The notes: a model not told the origin generated them from the letters alone. 64,000 nt of DNA from Xanthomonas campestris pv. badrii (GCF_012848175.1 NZ_CP051651.1:2356001-2420000), one strand, 5' to 3'; counted from the stretch's first letter, positions 27,101 to 36,140 are shown. Translations and numbers: made by a program.

Positions 27101-29161
27101 CAGCAGCGCGACCTGACGCCAGTGCAGGCCGGCGGCCAGGATCAGGCGGTTGAAGCCGTCGTTTTCGGCATCGCCGTTCCAGATGCGCTCGAAGGCTTCG
27201 CCGAAGCTGGCATCGGCGCTGGCTGCATTGATCCTGCCGGCGGTGGATTCGACCTCGAAATCCTGGATATAGACCGGCGTTTCGCCCACCTGCAGCCGAT
27301 ACGGCCGCTCGGAGATCACGCGCAGGCCCATGTTTTCCATCATCGGCATCGCATCGGACAACGGAATGTCGTCGAGCTGGCGATACAGCTTCAAACGCAA
27401 ACCTTCGCCGGCATCCAGGCGCATGCCATCGTCGCGACGGATCTCCTGCAGGCTCAGATGCAGATCGTCCGGGCCATCCAGCGTGGCCAGGTGTTCGACG
27501 TCGGACACCGCCGATTCGATCGAGGACTCTTCGATATAGCCGGCCGGCAGCGCACGGCCGAAGTTGGCCGCCATGCGCAGGCCATTGGCCTCGCCGTGCC
27601 GTGCCACCAGCGCTTCGCGCAGCGCATCGCGCCAGTTGCGCAACAGATGCGCCAGCCGCGATTCGAGTTCGGTGGTATTGAATTCCAGCGCTTCGCCGCT
27701 CTTGGGCCGCACGATCAGATGCAGCTGCGCCAGCGGCGATTCGCCCAGCACCACCGACGAGTCGATGTACTCGCCATGCAAGGCGTCCTTCAACAAGGCT
27801 TCGATGCGCAGGCGCACATCGGTGTTGAAGCGCTCGCGCGGGATGTACACCAGCGCCGAGATGAAGCGGCTGTACTTGTCGCGGCGCAGGAACATGCGGC
27901 TGCGCACGCGCTCCTGCAGGCCCAGGATGCCGATCGCGGTGCGGTACAGCTCTTCTTCGTTGGACTGGAACAGCTCCTCGCGCGGCAGCGTTTCCAGAAT
28001 GTGGCGCAAGGCCTTGCCGCTATGGCTGCTCGGGGTCAGCCCGGACTTGCTCATCACGTATTCGTGGCGCTGGCGCACCAGCGGGATTTCCCACGGGCGG
28101 CGGTTGTAGGCGCTTGAGGTGAACAGGCCCAGGAAGCGCTGCTCGCCGACGATGCGGCCCTTGGCATCGAATTCCAGGATGCCGATGTAATCCATGTAAC
28201 CAACCCGGTGCACGCGCGACCGTGCATTGGTCTTGGTCAGGATCAACGCGTCCTTGAGCTTGGCCGAGGCATTCAGGCCATGCGCCGCCAGCGTGGTGAC
28301 CGGGCGTGCCGGCGAGGTGTCGTGGCCGCGCATCAGGCCCAGCCCGGACTCTTCCACCGGTGCCAGCACATCCTGCCCGTCCTGCTTCTCCACGCGGTAT
28401 TCGCGGTAGCCGAAGAAGGTGAAATGGTCGGCGGCGGCCCAGCGCAGGAATTCCTGCGCCTCGTGGCGGCTGATGTCGTCGATCGGCAGGCGGCGGGTGG
28501 CCAGGTCGTCAGCCAGCATCACCATCTTTTCGCGCATCGATGCCCAGTCGTGCACGATGGCGCGCACTTCGCCCAGCACCTTGCGTACCGCTGCTTCCAC
28601 CTTGGGCATGTCATCGGCCGGCTGGCGGTCGATCTCCAGCACCATCAGCGACTCGCTCTTGCCCTCGCCCACCGCAGTCAGCTTGCCGGCCTTGTCGCGC
28701 GCAATGCGCAGCACCGGGTGGCCGAGCACGTGCACGCCGATGCCCAGGTCCGACAGGGTCATGCTGACCGAGTCCACCAGGAACGGCATGTCGTCGTTGA
28801 CGATCTGCAGCAGCGTATGCGGCGACTCGTAGCCGTGGCTCTTCAAGGTGGGGTTGAACACCCGCACATTGACCGTGCCGGCCTTGCGGCTGCGCGCGAA
28901 CTCCAGCATGTCCGACGCCAGCGCTGCCCACTGCTCGGGCGGGTGGTTCGGGAATTCGTCTTCCTCCATGCGCCGGTAGAAGTCGGCGGCGAACGCCTGG
29001 ACCTCCGCCTGGCGGGCGGCCGGGTAGCGCTTGCGCAACGCGGCAAACACCGGCTCGAGGGTGACCGCCTGCGGTTCGGTGGCAAGCACGGGGACGGCAC
29101 GTTCGGCGACCGGTTTGACCGACGTCGTGGACGATTTCGAAGCGGCTTTCTTGGCTGTCAT
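24152..29161 (-). CDS. gdhB: NAD-specific glutamate dehydrogenase, 180-kDa class
   Basis: A 1669-residue enzyme of the very large NAD-GDH family. It oxidises L-glutamate to 2-oxoglutarate and ammonia with NAD. Length and organisation match the class (about 1600-1670). A long N-terminal region with ACT-like segments precedes the catalytic core at about 860-1230. The core is marked by WSDRREDFRTEVLGLVKAQ, VPVGAKGGFYVKR with the substrate lysine, and GIGDMSGDVFGNGMLLS in the nucleotide-binding part. The helical C-terminal domain is complete. The frame opens further upstream, but the first convincing start is the ATG at 29161 (MTAKKAASKS); no strong ribosome site is seen. It is a single-gene unit ending in a hairpin terminator. 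The gene name gdhB follows common usage for this class. Confidence 0.92.
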   Translation of the reverse strand: MTAKKAASKSSTTSVKPVAERAVPVLATEPQAVTLEPVFAALRKRYPAARQAEVQAFAADFYRRMEEDEFPNHPPEQWAALASDMLEFARSRKAGTVNVRVFNPTLKSHGYESPHTLLQIVNDDMPFLVDSVSMTLSDLGIGVHVLGHPVLRIARDKAGKLTAVGEGKSESLMVLEIDRQPADDMPKVEAAVRKVLGEVRAIVHDWASMREKMVMLADDLATRRLPIDDISRHEAQEFLRWAAADHFTFFGYREYRVEKQDGQDVLAPVEESGLGLMRGHDTSPARPVTTLAAHGLNASAKLKDALILTKTNARSRVHRVGYMDYIGILEFDAKGRIVGEQRFLGLFTSSAYNRRPWEIPLVRQRHEYVMSKSGLTPSSHSGKALRHILETLPREELFQSNEEELYRTAIGILGLQERVRSRMFLRRDKYSRFISALVYIPRERFNTDVRLRIEALLKDALHGEYIDSSVVLGESPLAQLHLIVRPKSGEALEFNTTELESRLAHLLRNWRDALREALVARHGEANGLRMAANFGRALPAGYIEESSIESAVSDVEHLATLDGPDDLHLSLQEIRRDDGMRLDAGEGLRLKLYRQLDDIPLSDAMPMMENMGLRVISERPYRLQVGETPVYIQDFEVESTAGRINAASADASFGEAFERIWNGDAENDGFNRLILAAGLHWRQVALLRGYCKYLLQTAVPFSQAYVEATFTRYPLLARLLVELFEARFDPSTGSETKAQIFAGQERLREELSALAGGDEATLKALEPVLEARGGDRAAQQEATRATLLKLMDRVSSLDEDRILRSFIDVIDATLRTNYYQTDKQGKHGHCISFKLDSALVPDLPKPRPYREIFVYGPRVEGVHLRFGAVARGGLRWSDRREDFRTEVLGLVKAQMVKNTVIVPVGAKGGFYVKRSPVGGDRDAIQAEGIACYKLFIQGLLDITDNIVGGKIVPPPQVVRHDQDDPYLVVAADKGTATFSDIANGLALEHGFWLGDAFASGGSVGYDHKGMGITARGAWESVKRHFRAMDRDCQSQDFSVVGIGDMSGDVFGNGMLLSRHIRLLAAFDHRHIFLDPNPDAAVSFAERDRLFKLPRSSWADYDAKLISAGGGIYPRTLKSIDISAPVREALGLEANVKQLSPNELMNAILKAPVDLFWNGGIGTYVKAASESHADVGDRANNGLRVNGGELRCKVVGEGGNLGLTQLGRIEAAQAGVLLNTDFIDNSAGVDTSDHEVNIKILLNDMVQAKKLTYDARNTLLASMTDEVADLVLWDNYRQNQAISLMERMSVKRLGSKQHFIRTLELQGLLDRQIEFLPSDAELSARKARGQGLTRPELSVLLSYSKLVAFQQLLESDIPEDPYLSKELQRYFPQPLQKKYADAMERHRLKREIIATAVTNTTINRMGATFLMRMQEDTGRTIGEVAKAYTISRETLDARALWTQIDALDGKVPESVQIDALEVIWRLQRSFVRWLLLRPGQMPGITAAVERYHGPFNDIRVASGVLADTQRPLYEASVQEWQDKGLPPALAQQLSELRYLEPAFDIIETARTRKLKPVEVSKVHFRLGDALRLPWLFEQIDALEVNGRWHAVARGVLRDELAAHQRALVGQVLGMPGSTAEDKVANWLARDDSSLRFTLAMLADVAEQKTLDYPTVSVAVQRLGQLAAHGV

Positions 29162-29403
29162 GAGTAGAGCTGGAATGCTCGGTGGAAAACCTGAATTGTA
29201 CCGATGCCCCGTGATAACGCCTTGCTGCATAGCGCAAATGCACCGCGCCCAGCGAGCGCGGCAATGGCGTCAAAACACTATGGCTCTGTCGTTTTGCCGC
29301 ACAACGCGCGCCTGCCGGGCGCTGGATCGCCAGATCCGGCAAAGTCCGGCGCAAGGATTGGCATACAAGGCGTTGTGCAGAGCAAACTGCGACAGTCAAG
29401 TCT

Positions 29404-29434
29404 GTTTAAAAACTAAACTGGACGGTATAGTCCA
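29404..29434 (+). promoter_or_regulatory. Promoter/operator of the TetR-AcrAB operon
   Basis: A TGGAC-N6-GTCCA inverted repeat (29419-29434) encloses a TATAGT at 29426-29431 that would serve as the -10 box. A TGTTTA-like -35 lies about 17 bases upstream. The transcription start would fall at or next to the ATG at 29440, implying a leaderless message. A repressor bound to the palindrome would block polymerase, fitting self-repression by the TetR protein. Confidence 0.5.
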
Positions 29435-29439
29435 CCGCC

Positions 29440-30099
29440 ATGACACCTCGCTCCCCCCGTGCTGCCCGGCGTTCGGACTGCGACCGCCGCATCCATGCTG
29501 CCGTGCATACCTTGCTTGCCGAGCGCGGAATGCGGCTGAGCATGGACGCGGTGGCCGAGCGCGCCGGATGCTCCAAGCAGACGCTCTACAGCTATTACGG
29601 ATGTAAAGAAAACCTGCTGCGCGACGTGCTGCAGGACCATGTGCAGCTGGCCACGGTCCCGCTGGGCACCGCCTCGGGCGACCTGCGCGAGGATCTGCTG
29701 GCGTTTGCGCTGGCCCATCTTGACCGTCTCAACCGCCCGGATGTGTTACAGACCTGCCGTTTGGTGGAAGCCGAGTCGCACCGGTTCCCCGATCAATCCC
29801 GGCAGATCTTCCACGAGGGCGTGGTCGGCATGCAGCAGCGCCTGGCGCATCGCTTCGAGCAGGCGATGACCGCCGGGCAGCTGCGCCATGACGATCCGCA
29901 CTTCATGGCCGAGCTGTTGCTGAGCATGATCGTGGGGCTGGATTTCGATCGCCAACGCTTCCAGGTTCCCCATCGCGCCGGCCTTGCCGCCAGGCAGCAA
30001 TGGGCGCAGTTCGCCGTCGACACCTTCTTGCGGGCGTTTGCCGCGGCCAGCGCCGCGCCCGCGCTGGCCCCGCTCACCCTTCTCACTTCAAGACCCTAA
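29440..30099 (+). CDS. TetR/AcrR family transcriptional repressor of the efflux operon
   Basis: 219 residues. The N-terminal TetR helix-turn-helix is at about 15-60 (AERGMRLSMDAVAERAGCSK, then QTLYSYYGCKENLLRDVL), matching the family signature. The rest is the helical ligand-binding/dimer domain with an AcrR-type C-terminal part. The start ATG has no Shine-Dalgarno and sits only 9 bases past a -10-like box, so translation may be leaderless. It is followed 14 bases later by the AcrA-type gene on the same strand. It is therefore likely a local repressor of the operon that includes itself, released when a drug binds. Confidence 0.85.
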   Translation: MTPRSPRAARRSDCDRRIHAAVHTLLAERGMRLSMDAVAERAGCSKQTLYSYYGCKENLLRDVLQDHVQLATVPLGTASGDLREDLLAFALAHLDRLNRPDVLQTCRLVEAESHRFPDQSRQIFHEGVVGMQQRLAHRFEQAMTAGQLRHDDPHFMAELLLSMIVGLDFDRQRFQVPHRAGLAARQQWAQFAVDTFLRAFAAASAAPALAPLTLLTSRP

Positions 30100-30113
30100 C
30101 GGAGTTCCTCCTG

Positions 30114-31433
30114 ATGATTGCCCCGCTCCGCACCTTCGGCCTGGCCCTGGCCATCACCGTGGCGCTTGCTGCCTGCAGCAAGCCCGAACAACAGCAGGCG
30201 CCGCCGCCGCCGGAAGTGTCGGTGCTGGAAATGAAGCCGCAGACGCTGCCGCTGGAACGCGACCTGGTGGGCCGCCTGTCGGCATTCCGCTCGGCCGACG
30301 TGCGCGCCCGCGTCGACGGCGTGGTGCTCAAGCGCCTGTACACCGAAGGCACCGACGTCAAGGAAGGCCAGCCGCTGTTCCAGATCGACCCGGAACCGCT
30401 GAAGGCCACGCTGCTGCAGGCCCAAGGCCAGCTGGCGGCCGCCGAGGCCACCTATGCCAACGCGCAGATCGCCGCCAAGCGCGCGCGCAGCCTGGCGCCA
30501 CAGCAATACGTCTCGCGCGCCGATATCGACAACGCCGAAGCCACCGAGCGCTCTTCCGGCGCCAGCGTGCAGCAGGCGCGCGGTGCGGTCCAGGCCGCCA
30601 GGATCCAGCTCGGCTTCGCCAGCGTCACCTCGCCGATCACCGGTCGCGCCGGGATCCAGCGCGTCACCGAGGGCGCCCTGGTCGGTGCCGGTGAGGCCAC
30701 CTTGCTGACCACCGTGGACCAGATCGACCCGCTGTACGTGAACTTCGCGATGAGCAGCGAAGAGCTGGCCGCGCTGCGTCAGGCGCAGAGCAGCGGCAAC
30801 GTGCAGCTCAGCGGCGACGGCAAGTCCACCATCGATGTGGAACTGGGCGACGGCACGCAGTACCCGCACCCCGGCACGCTGGACGTGTCGGCGGTGACGG
30901 TGGACCCGAGCACCGGCGCGGTGTCGCTGCGCGCCACCCTGCCCAACCCCGAGCTGGCGTTGCTGCCGGGTGCGTTCGTGACCTTCAAGGCCAGCCTGGG
31001 CCAGCGCAACAATGCCTATCTGGTGCCGCAGCAGGCGCTGCAGCGCGATGCCACCGGCGCCTATGCACTGGTGCTGGGCAAGGACGGCAAGGTGGTGCGC
31101 AAGAACCTCACCGTGGACGGCCAGCAGAAGGGCCAGTGGATCGTGACCGGCGGCGTGGCGCCGGGCGACCAGGTCATCGTCGACGGCGTGCAGAAAGCCA
31201 AGGAAGGTGAGCCGGCCAAGGGCGTGCAGTGGGATCCGAACAAGCCGGCCGCCGGCGCGCAGCCCGGTGCACCGGGCGCTGCCCCGGGTGCGGCACCGGC
31301 CGCAGGCCAGGCCGGCGATGGCAAGGCCGCACCGGCCGCCAACGCGGCCGATGCCGCTGCCCCGGCCGCGCAGAACCAGCCCAAGCAGGACGCGGCCGCG
31401 CAGCCGGCCGACTCCCAGTCCAAGCAGCAGTGA
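30114..31433 (+). CDS. acrA: RND efflux periplasmic adaptor (AcrA/MexA type lipoprotein)
   Basis: A 439-residue membrane fusion protein of a tripartite drug pump. The signal peptide ends in a lipobox, ALAAC, so it is anchored by lipid in the inner membrane and extends across the periplasm. Next come the lipoyl/beta-barrel parts (SADVRARVDGVVLKRLYTEG, then TSPITGRAGIQRVTEGALVG), with a helical hairpin between (about 95-160). The C-terminus (about 380-439) is an Ala/Pro/Gln-rich tail, longer than in E. coli AcrA. GGAG lies 9 bases before the ATG. It partners with the AcrB-type gene that starts 12 bases after its stop. No outer-membrane channel is encoded here, so a TolC-like protein must come from elsewhere. 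Confidence 0.9.
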   Translation: MIAPLRTFGLALAITVALAACSKPEQQQAPPPPEVSVLEMKPQTLPLERDLVGRLSAFRSADVRARVDGVVLKRLYTEGTDVKEGQPLFQIDPEPLKATLLQAQGQLAAAEATYANAQIAAKRARSLAPQQYVSRADIDNAEATERSSGASVQQARGAVQAARIQLGFASVTSPITGRAGIQRVTEGALVGAGEATLLTTVDQIDPLYVNFAMSSEELAALRQAQSSGNVQLSGDGKSTIDVELGDGTQYPHPGTLDVSAVTVDPSTGAVSLRATLPNPELALLPGAFVTFKASLGQRNNAYLVPQQALQRDATGAYALVLGKDGKVVRKNLTVDGQQKGQWIVTGGVAPGDQVIVDGVQKAKEGEPAKGVQWDPNKPAAGAQPGAPGAAPGAAPAAGQAGDGKAAPAANAADAAAPAAQNQPKQDAAAQPADSQSKQQ

Positions 31434-31445
31434 CGGAACCCGGAC

Positions 31446-34400
31446 ATGCCTAAGTTTTTTATCGAACACCCGATCTTTGCCTGGGTGGTGGCGATCCTGA
31501 TCTCGCTTGCCGGCGTGATCTCGATCCTGAATCTGGGTATCGAGTCGTACCCGACGATCGCCCCGCCGCAGGTCACCGTCACCGCCAACTTCCCCGGCGC
31601 CAGCGCCGACACTGCCGAAAAGGCGGTGACCCAGGTCATCGAACAGCAGCTCACCGGTATCGACCACCTGCTGTACTTCAACTCGTCGTCGGCCTCCAAC
31701 GGCCGGGTGACCATCACGCTGACCTTCGAAACCGGCACCGACGCGGATATCGCGCAGGTGCAGGTGCAGAACAAGGTGTCGCTGGCCACGCCGCGCCTGC
31801 CCTCGGAAGTCAACCAGCAGGGTGTGGTGGTGGCCAAGGCCAACGCCGGCTTCCTGATGGTGGCGGCGCTGCGCTCGGACAACCCGTCGATCGACCGCGA
31901 CGCGCTCAACGACATCGTCGGTTCGCGCGTGCTCGAGCAGATCTCGCGCGTTCCCGGCGTCGGCAGCACCAACCAGTTCGGCGCCGAGTACGCGATGAAT
32001 ATCTGGTTGAACCCGGAGAAGCTGCAGGGCTACAACCTGTCGGCCACCCAGGTGCTGACCGCCGTGCGCAACCAGAACGTGCAGTTCGCTGCCGGTTCGG
32101 TGGGCGCCGACCCCACGCCCGACGGCATCAGCTTCACCGCCACCGTGTCGGCCGAAGGTCGCTTCAGCTCGCCGCAGGAATTTGAAGACATCATCCTGCG
32201 CACCGACAACAACGGCGCCACGGTGCGCCTGAAGGACGTGGCGCGCGTCACCGTGGGCCCGAGCACCTACGGCTTCGACACCCAGTACAACGGCAAGCCC
32301 ACCGGTGCCTTCGGCATCCAGTTGCTGCCGGGCGCCAACGCACTGAACGTGTCCGAGGCCGTGGGCGCCAAGCTCGACGAACTGCAGCCCACCTTCCCGC
32401 AGGGCGTGACCTGGTTTGCGCCGTACGAGTCCACCACCTTCGTGCGCATCTCCATCGAGGAAGTGATCCACACGCTGGTGGAAGCCATCGTGCTGGTGTT
32501 CCTGGTGATGCTGCTGTTCCTGCAGAACTTCCGCGCCACGGTCATCCCCACCCTGGTGATTCCGGTGGCGCTGCTGGGCACCTTCTTCGGCATGTACGCC
32601 ATCGGCTTCACCATCAACCAGCTGACGCTGTTTGCGATGGTGCTGGCGATCGGCATCGTGGTGGACGATGCGATCGTGGTGATCGAGAACGTCGAACGCA
32701 TCATGAGCGAGGAGCATCTGGAGCCCAAGGCAGCCACGCAGAAGGCGATGACCCAGATCACCGGCGCGGTGGTGGCCATCACCGTGGTGCTGGCGGCGGT
32801 GTTCATCCCCTCCTCGCTGCAGCCCGGCGCCTCCGGTGCGATCTACAAGCAGTTCGCGCTGACCATCGCCATGTCGATGGGCTTCTCCGCGTTCCTGGCG
32901 CTGACCTTCACGCCGGCGCTGTGCGCCAGCTTCCTCAAGGCCACCCATTCGGACAAGAAGAACTGGGTCTACCGCACCTTCGACAAGTACTACGACAAGC
33001 TGGCGCATCGCTATGTCGGCGTGGTCGGCCACACCTTGAAGCGCTCGCCGCCGTGGATGATCGTGTTCGTGGTGCTGGTGGTGCTGTGCGGTTTCCTGTT
33101 CACCCGCATGCCGGGCAGCTTCCTGCCGGAAGAAGACCAGGGCTTTGCGCTGGCCATCGTGCAGTTGCCGCCGGGCGCCACCAAGATCCGTACCAATGAG
33201 ACCTTCACGCAGATGCGTGCGGTGCTGGAGAAGCAGCCGGCCGTGGAAGGCATGCTGCAGATCGCCGGCTTCAGCTTCCTGGGCTCGGGCGAAAACGTCG
33301 GCATGGGCTTCATCCGGCTCAAGCCGTGGGAAGAGCGCGACGTCACTGCGGAAGAGTTGATCAAGCAGCTCAATGGCGCCTTCTACGGCATCAAGGGCGC
33401 GCAGATCTTCGTGGTCAACCTGCCCACCGTGCAGGGGTTGGGCCAGTTCGGCGGCTTCGACATGTGGCTGCAGGACCGCGCCGGTGCAGGCCAGGAGGCA
33501 CTGACCCAGGCGCGCAACATCGTGCTGGGCAAGGCGGCGGAAAAGGCCGACACCATGGTGGGCGTGCGCCCGAACGGCCTGGAAAACTCGCCGCAGCTGC
33601 AGTTGCACGTGGACCGCGTGCAGGCGCAGTCGATGGGCGTGGAAGTCAGCGACATCTACAGCTCCATCCAGCTGATGCTGGCGCCGGTGTACGTCAACGA
33701 CTACTTCTCCGAAGGCCGCATCAAGCGCGTCAACATCCGTGCCGACGACCAGTTCCGCACCGGGCCGGAATCGCTGCGTAACTTCTTCACCCCCAGCAGC
33801 ACCGCCACCGGCGCCGATGGCCAGCCCGGCATGATTCCGCTGAGCAATGTGGTCAAGGCCGAGTGGACCTACGCCTCGCCGGCGCTGAACCGCTACAACG
33901 GCTATTCGGCGGTGAACATCGTCGGCAACCCCGCTCCGGGCGGCAGCTCCGGCCAGGCGATGAACGCGATGGAAGAGATCGTCAACAACGATCTGCCACC
34001 GGGCTTCGGTTTCGACTGGAGCGGCATGTCCTACCAGGAAATCATCGCCGGCAACGCGGCCACCCTGCTGCTTGCGCTGTCGGTGGTGGTGGTGTTCCTG
34101 TGCCTGGCTGCACTCTACGAGAGCTGGTCGATTCCGGTGGCGGTGCTGATGGTGGTGCCGATCGGCGTGCTGGGCGCGATCACCTTCTCGATGCTGCGCG
34201 GCCTGCCGAACGATTTGTACTTCAAGATCGGCATGATCACCGTCATTGGTCTGGCGGCGAAGAACGCGATCCTGATCGTGGAATTCGCGGTGGAGCAGCG
34301 GGCAGCGGGCAAGACCCTGCGCGAGGCGACACTGGAAGCGGCGCACCTGCGCTTCCGCCCGATCCTGATGACCTCGTTCGCCTTCATCCTGGGTGTGTTG

Positions 34401-34616
34401 CCGCTGGCGATCTCCACCGGTGCTGGCGCCAACTCGCGCCACTCCATTGGTACCGGCGTGATCGGCGGCATGGTGTTCGCCACCGTGCTGGGCGTGATCT
34501 TCATCCCGCTGTTCTTCGTGGTGGTGCGACGCATGCTGGGCGACAAGCTGGATGAGCAGTCCAAGGAATACCTGGTCGCACAGAACGACTCGGGCACGCA
34601 CCGCCCGGATCGTTGA
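31446..34616 (+). CDS. acrB: RND multidrug efflux pump, HAE1 family (AcrB/MexB type)
   Basis: A 1056-residue, 12-helix inner-membrane proton/drug antiporter. It begins MPKFFIEHPIFAWVVAI, the classical HAE1 start with the first helix, and has two large periplasmic loops. The proton-relay aspartates of helix 4 appear in AIGIVVDDAIVVIENVER, and GLAAKNAILIVEFA marks the second half. Length matches AcrB (about 1049). It lies 12 bases after acrA and is followed within 25 bases by a strong terminator, so the operon is tetR-acrA-acrB. Substrates are probably diverse hydrophobic compounds, but specificity cannot be read from sequence. Confidence 0.94.
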   Translation: MPKFFIEHPIFAWVVAILISLAGVISILNLGIESYPTIAPPQVTVTANFPGASADTAEKAVTQVIEQQLTGIDHLLYFNSSSASNGRVTITLTFETGTDADIAQVQVQNKVSLATPRLPSEVNQQGVVVAKANAGFLMVAALRSDNPSIDRDALNDIVGSRVLEQISRVPGVGSTNQFGAEYAMNIWLNPEKLQGYNLSATQVLTAVRNQNVQFAAGSVGADPTPDGISFTATVSAEGRFSSPQEFEDIILRTDNNGATVRLKDVARVTVGPSTYGFDTQYNGKPTGAFGIQLLPGANALNVSEAVGAKLDELQPTFPQGVTWFAPYESTTFVRISIEEVIHTLVEAIVLVFLVMLLFLQNFRATVIPTLVIPVALLGTFFGMYAIGFTINQLTLFAMVLAIGIVVDDAIVVIENVERIMSEEHLEPKAATQKAMTQITGAVVAITVVLAAVFIPSSLQPGASGAIYKQFALTIAMSMGFSAFLALTFTPALCASFLKATHSDKKNWVYRTFDKYYDKLAHRYVGVVGHTLKRSPPWMIVFVVLVVLCGFLFTRMPGSFLPEEDQGFALAIVQLPPGATKIRTNETFTQMRAVLEKQPAVEGMLQIAGFSFLGSGENVGMGFIRLKPWEERDVTAEELIKQLNGAFYGIKGAQIFVVNLPTVQGLGQFGGFDMWLQDRAGAGQEALTQARNIVLGKAAEKADTMVGVRPNGLENSPQLQLHVDRVQAQSMGVEVSDIYSSIQLMLAPVYVNDYFSEGRIKRVNIRADDQFRTGPESLRNFFTPSSTATGADGQPGMIPLSNVVKAEWTYASPALNRYNGYSAVNIVGNPAPGGSSGQAMNAMEEIVNNDLPPGFGFDWSGMSYQEIIAGNAATLLLALSVVVVFLCLAALYESWSIPVAVLMVVPIGVLGAITFSMLRGLPNDLYFKIGMITVIGLAAKNAILIVEFAVEQRAAGKTLREATLEAAHLRFRPILMTSFAFILGVLPLAISTGAGANSRHSIGTGVIGGMVFATVLGVIFIPLFFVVVRRMLGDKLDEQSKEYLVAQNDSGTHRPDR

Positions 34617-34640
34617 GTCAGGCGTTTATTGCAAACCAAG

Positions 34641-34666
34641 AGCCCCGGCAGTGCCGGGGCTTTTTT
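34641..34666 (+). terminator. Rho-independent terminator of the acrAB operon
   Basis: A perfect hairpin, agccccggca / tgccggggct, is followed by six T residues, 24 bases after the acrB stop. Confidence 0.92.
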
Positions 34667-34786
34667 GTGCTTGGCTTGAAGGTTTTGACTGCATCCAGAC
34701 CAAGCGACGACTCGAAGCGGTTTTCTCGAATGGCACGCGGATGGAACAGTAGGAGAGCCCCTAATCGGTGGCGTTGTTGCAGGGCC

Positions 34787-34886
34787 CTTGCCCGCCTACC
34801 GTCGCGGGACACGCTGCAAGTACGTCCCTGTAAGCTCTTACGCGGCATCCATGCCGCGTAAGGTCCCGCGACGGTAGGCGGGCAAG
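34787..34886 (-). repeat. Long palindromic repeat element 1
   Basis: Perfect 24-bp inverted arms (34787-34810 and 34863-34886) enclose about 52 bases. These contain a second perfect hairpin at 34837-34862 (12-bp stem around gcggcat/atgccgc). Read on the minus strand, the core contains ATGCCGC, GAGCTTACAGGGACG and CGTGTCCCGC, shared with element 2. The outer arms differ between the two elements. Confidence 0.85.
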
Positions 34887-34944
34887 GACCAATCACGATG
34901 GCCGGTGCGCAGAGCTTTCACTAAAACAGCCAGCAAACTCCCTG

Positions 34945-35050
34945 GCGCGGTGCCCTCGCCGCTTGCGGGACCGTTGGCGGCACGGATGCCGCCATCGAGC
35001 CCCCAGGGACGGGTTCACGGCGTGTCCCGCAAGCGGTGAGGGCGCCGCGC
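34945..35050 (+). repeat. Long palindromic repeat element 2
   Basis: Inverted arms of 27 bases with two mismatches (34945-34971 and 35024-35050) enclose a core with gcggcacggatgccgc, cagggacgggttcacgg and cgtgtcccgc. The core matches element 1 in opposite orientation, so the two copies face each other across about 58 bases. It fills most of the gap between the acrAB terminator and fruR. Confidence 0.8.
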
Positions 35051-35144
35051 ACTCGACGAGCCAGGCGTTTGACTTCGAGTGGTAGAACACGCAGCTAGAG
35101 CGACGGGCCAAGCTTTTGCGCGGACGCTGGGCGCCCCGGCAAAT

Positions 35145-36140
35145 TTAGCTGCCGGGTGTGCGTACGCCAGTCGACCCACGCACCACGCAACGCCCGGTCA
35201 TGACCATGCGGCGGATCGGCAGCTGCGGGTTGCCCAGGCGTTCCAGCAGCAGCGACATCGCCGCACGGCCCATGTCTTCCACCGGCTGTTCGACCACGGT
35301 GATGCCCGGCTCGACCAGATCGGTCCAGCGTTCGTTGTCGAAGCCGGCCAGCGCCAGGTCCTGCGGCAGGCGCAGGCCGGCGGTACGTGCGGCCTTCAAT
35401 GCGCCCATCAGCAGCAGGCTATTACTGGTGACAATGGCTTCCGGGCGATCGTCGCTGGCCAGCCATGCACCCAACTCGGCAATCGCCGCCTCGGCAGTCG
35501 GCGCCACTTCGCGGTAATCCGGCTGCAGCCCCTGCGCACGCATTGCGGCCAGGTAGCCGTCGCGGCGCTCGGCCGCGGTGGTGCTGGTGCTACCGAAGAG
35601 CCCGCCGATGCGCCGATAGCCCTGGCCCTGCAGATGTGCCACCAGTTCGGCCATCGCCGCCGCGTTGTCCAGCACCACGCTGTCGTAGCGGCTGCCGGGG
35701 CCTGCACGGTCCACCAGCACAGTGGGGTAATCCAGCGACAGCGCATGCATGCGCCCTACGGTCACGCGGGTCGGCGCGAAGATCAGCCCGGTGATGCGCT
35801 CTTCCTGCATCAGCTCCAGGTAGAGCGCCTCGCGCTCGGGATCTTCATCGGTATTGCACAGGGTCACGCGCATACCTGCCTTGTAGGCGACCTCTTCCAC
35901 GGCCCGGATCAGTGCGGTGAAGTACGGATTGCGGATGTCGGCCACGATCACCCCGAGGATGCCGGACTGCTGCGAGCGCAGCCGCCGCGCCATCAGATTG
36001 GGCCGGTAACCGGTCTGGCGCACCGCTGCCTCCACCTTGGCACGCACCTCCTCGCTCACCGGGCCGCTGCCCAGCGCCCGCGAGACCGTGGACTTGGACA
36101 CTCCCGCCACCCGGGCCACGTCATTGATGCTGATACTCAC
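35145..36140 (-). CDS. fruR: LacI-family repressor of the fructose operon
   Basis: 331 residues. The LacI helix-turn-helix is at residues 3-26 (SINDVARVAGVSKSTVSRAL), followed by the hinge helix and a periplasmic-binding-protein-like effector domain (ILGVIVADIRNPYFTALI, VDRAGPGSRYDSVVLDN, and the C-terminal part with AMSLLLERLGNP). The start is GTG at 36140. A GGGA-CG-TCCC type operator lies only one base before it, overlapping the ribosome-binding region. It is divergent from fruB, and the interval holds a perfect operator palindrome. It most likely represses fruBKA until fructose-1-phosphate or a related sugar phosphate binds. Confidence 0.88.
   Translation of the reverse strand: MSISINDVARVAGVSKSTVSRALGSGPVSEEVRAKVEAAVRQTGYRPNLMARRLRSQQSGILGVIVADIRNPYFTALIRAVEEVAYKAGMRVTLCNTDEDPEREALYLELMQEERITGLIFAPTRVTVGRMHALSLDYPTVLVDRAGPGSRYDSVVLDNAAAMAELVAHLQGQGYRRIGGLFGSTSTTAAERRDGYLAAMRAQGLQPDYREVAPTAEAAIAELGAWLASDDRPEAIVTSNSLLLMGALKAARTAGLRLPQDLALAGFDNERWTDLVEPGITVVEQPVEDMGRAAMSLLLERLGNPQLPIRRMVMTGRCVVRGSTGVRTPGS

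Noticed and set aside
30096..34601. A 1501-codon open frame on the minus strand
   Set aside because: It is antisense to the clear tetR-acrA-acrB genes and its translation is His/Gln/Arg/Asp-rich without any family signature, as expected for the complement of GC-rich codons.
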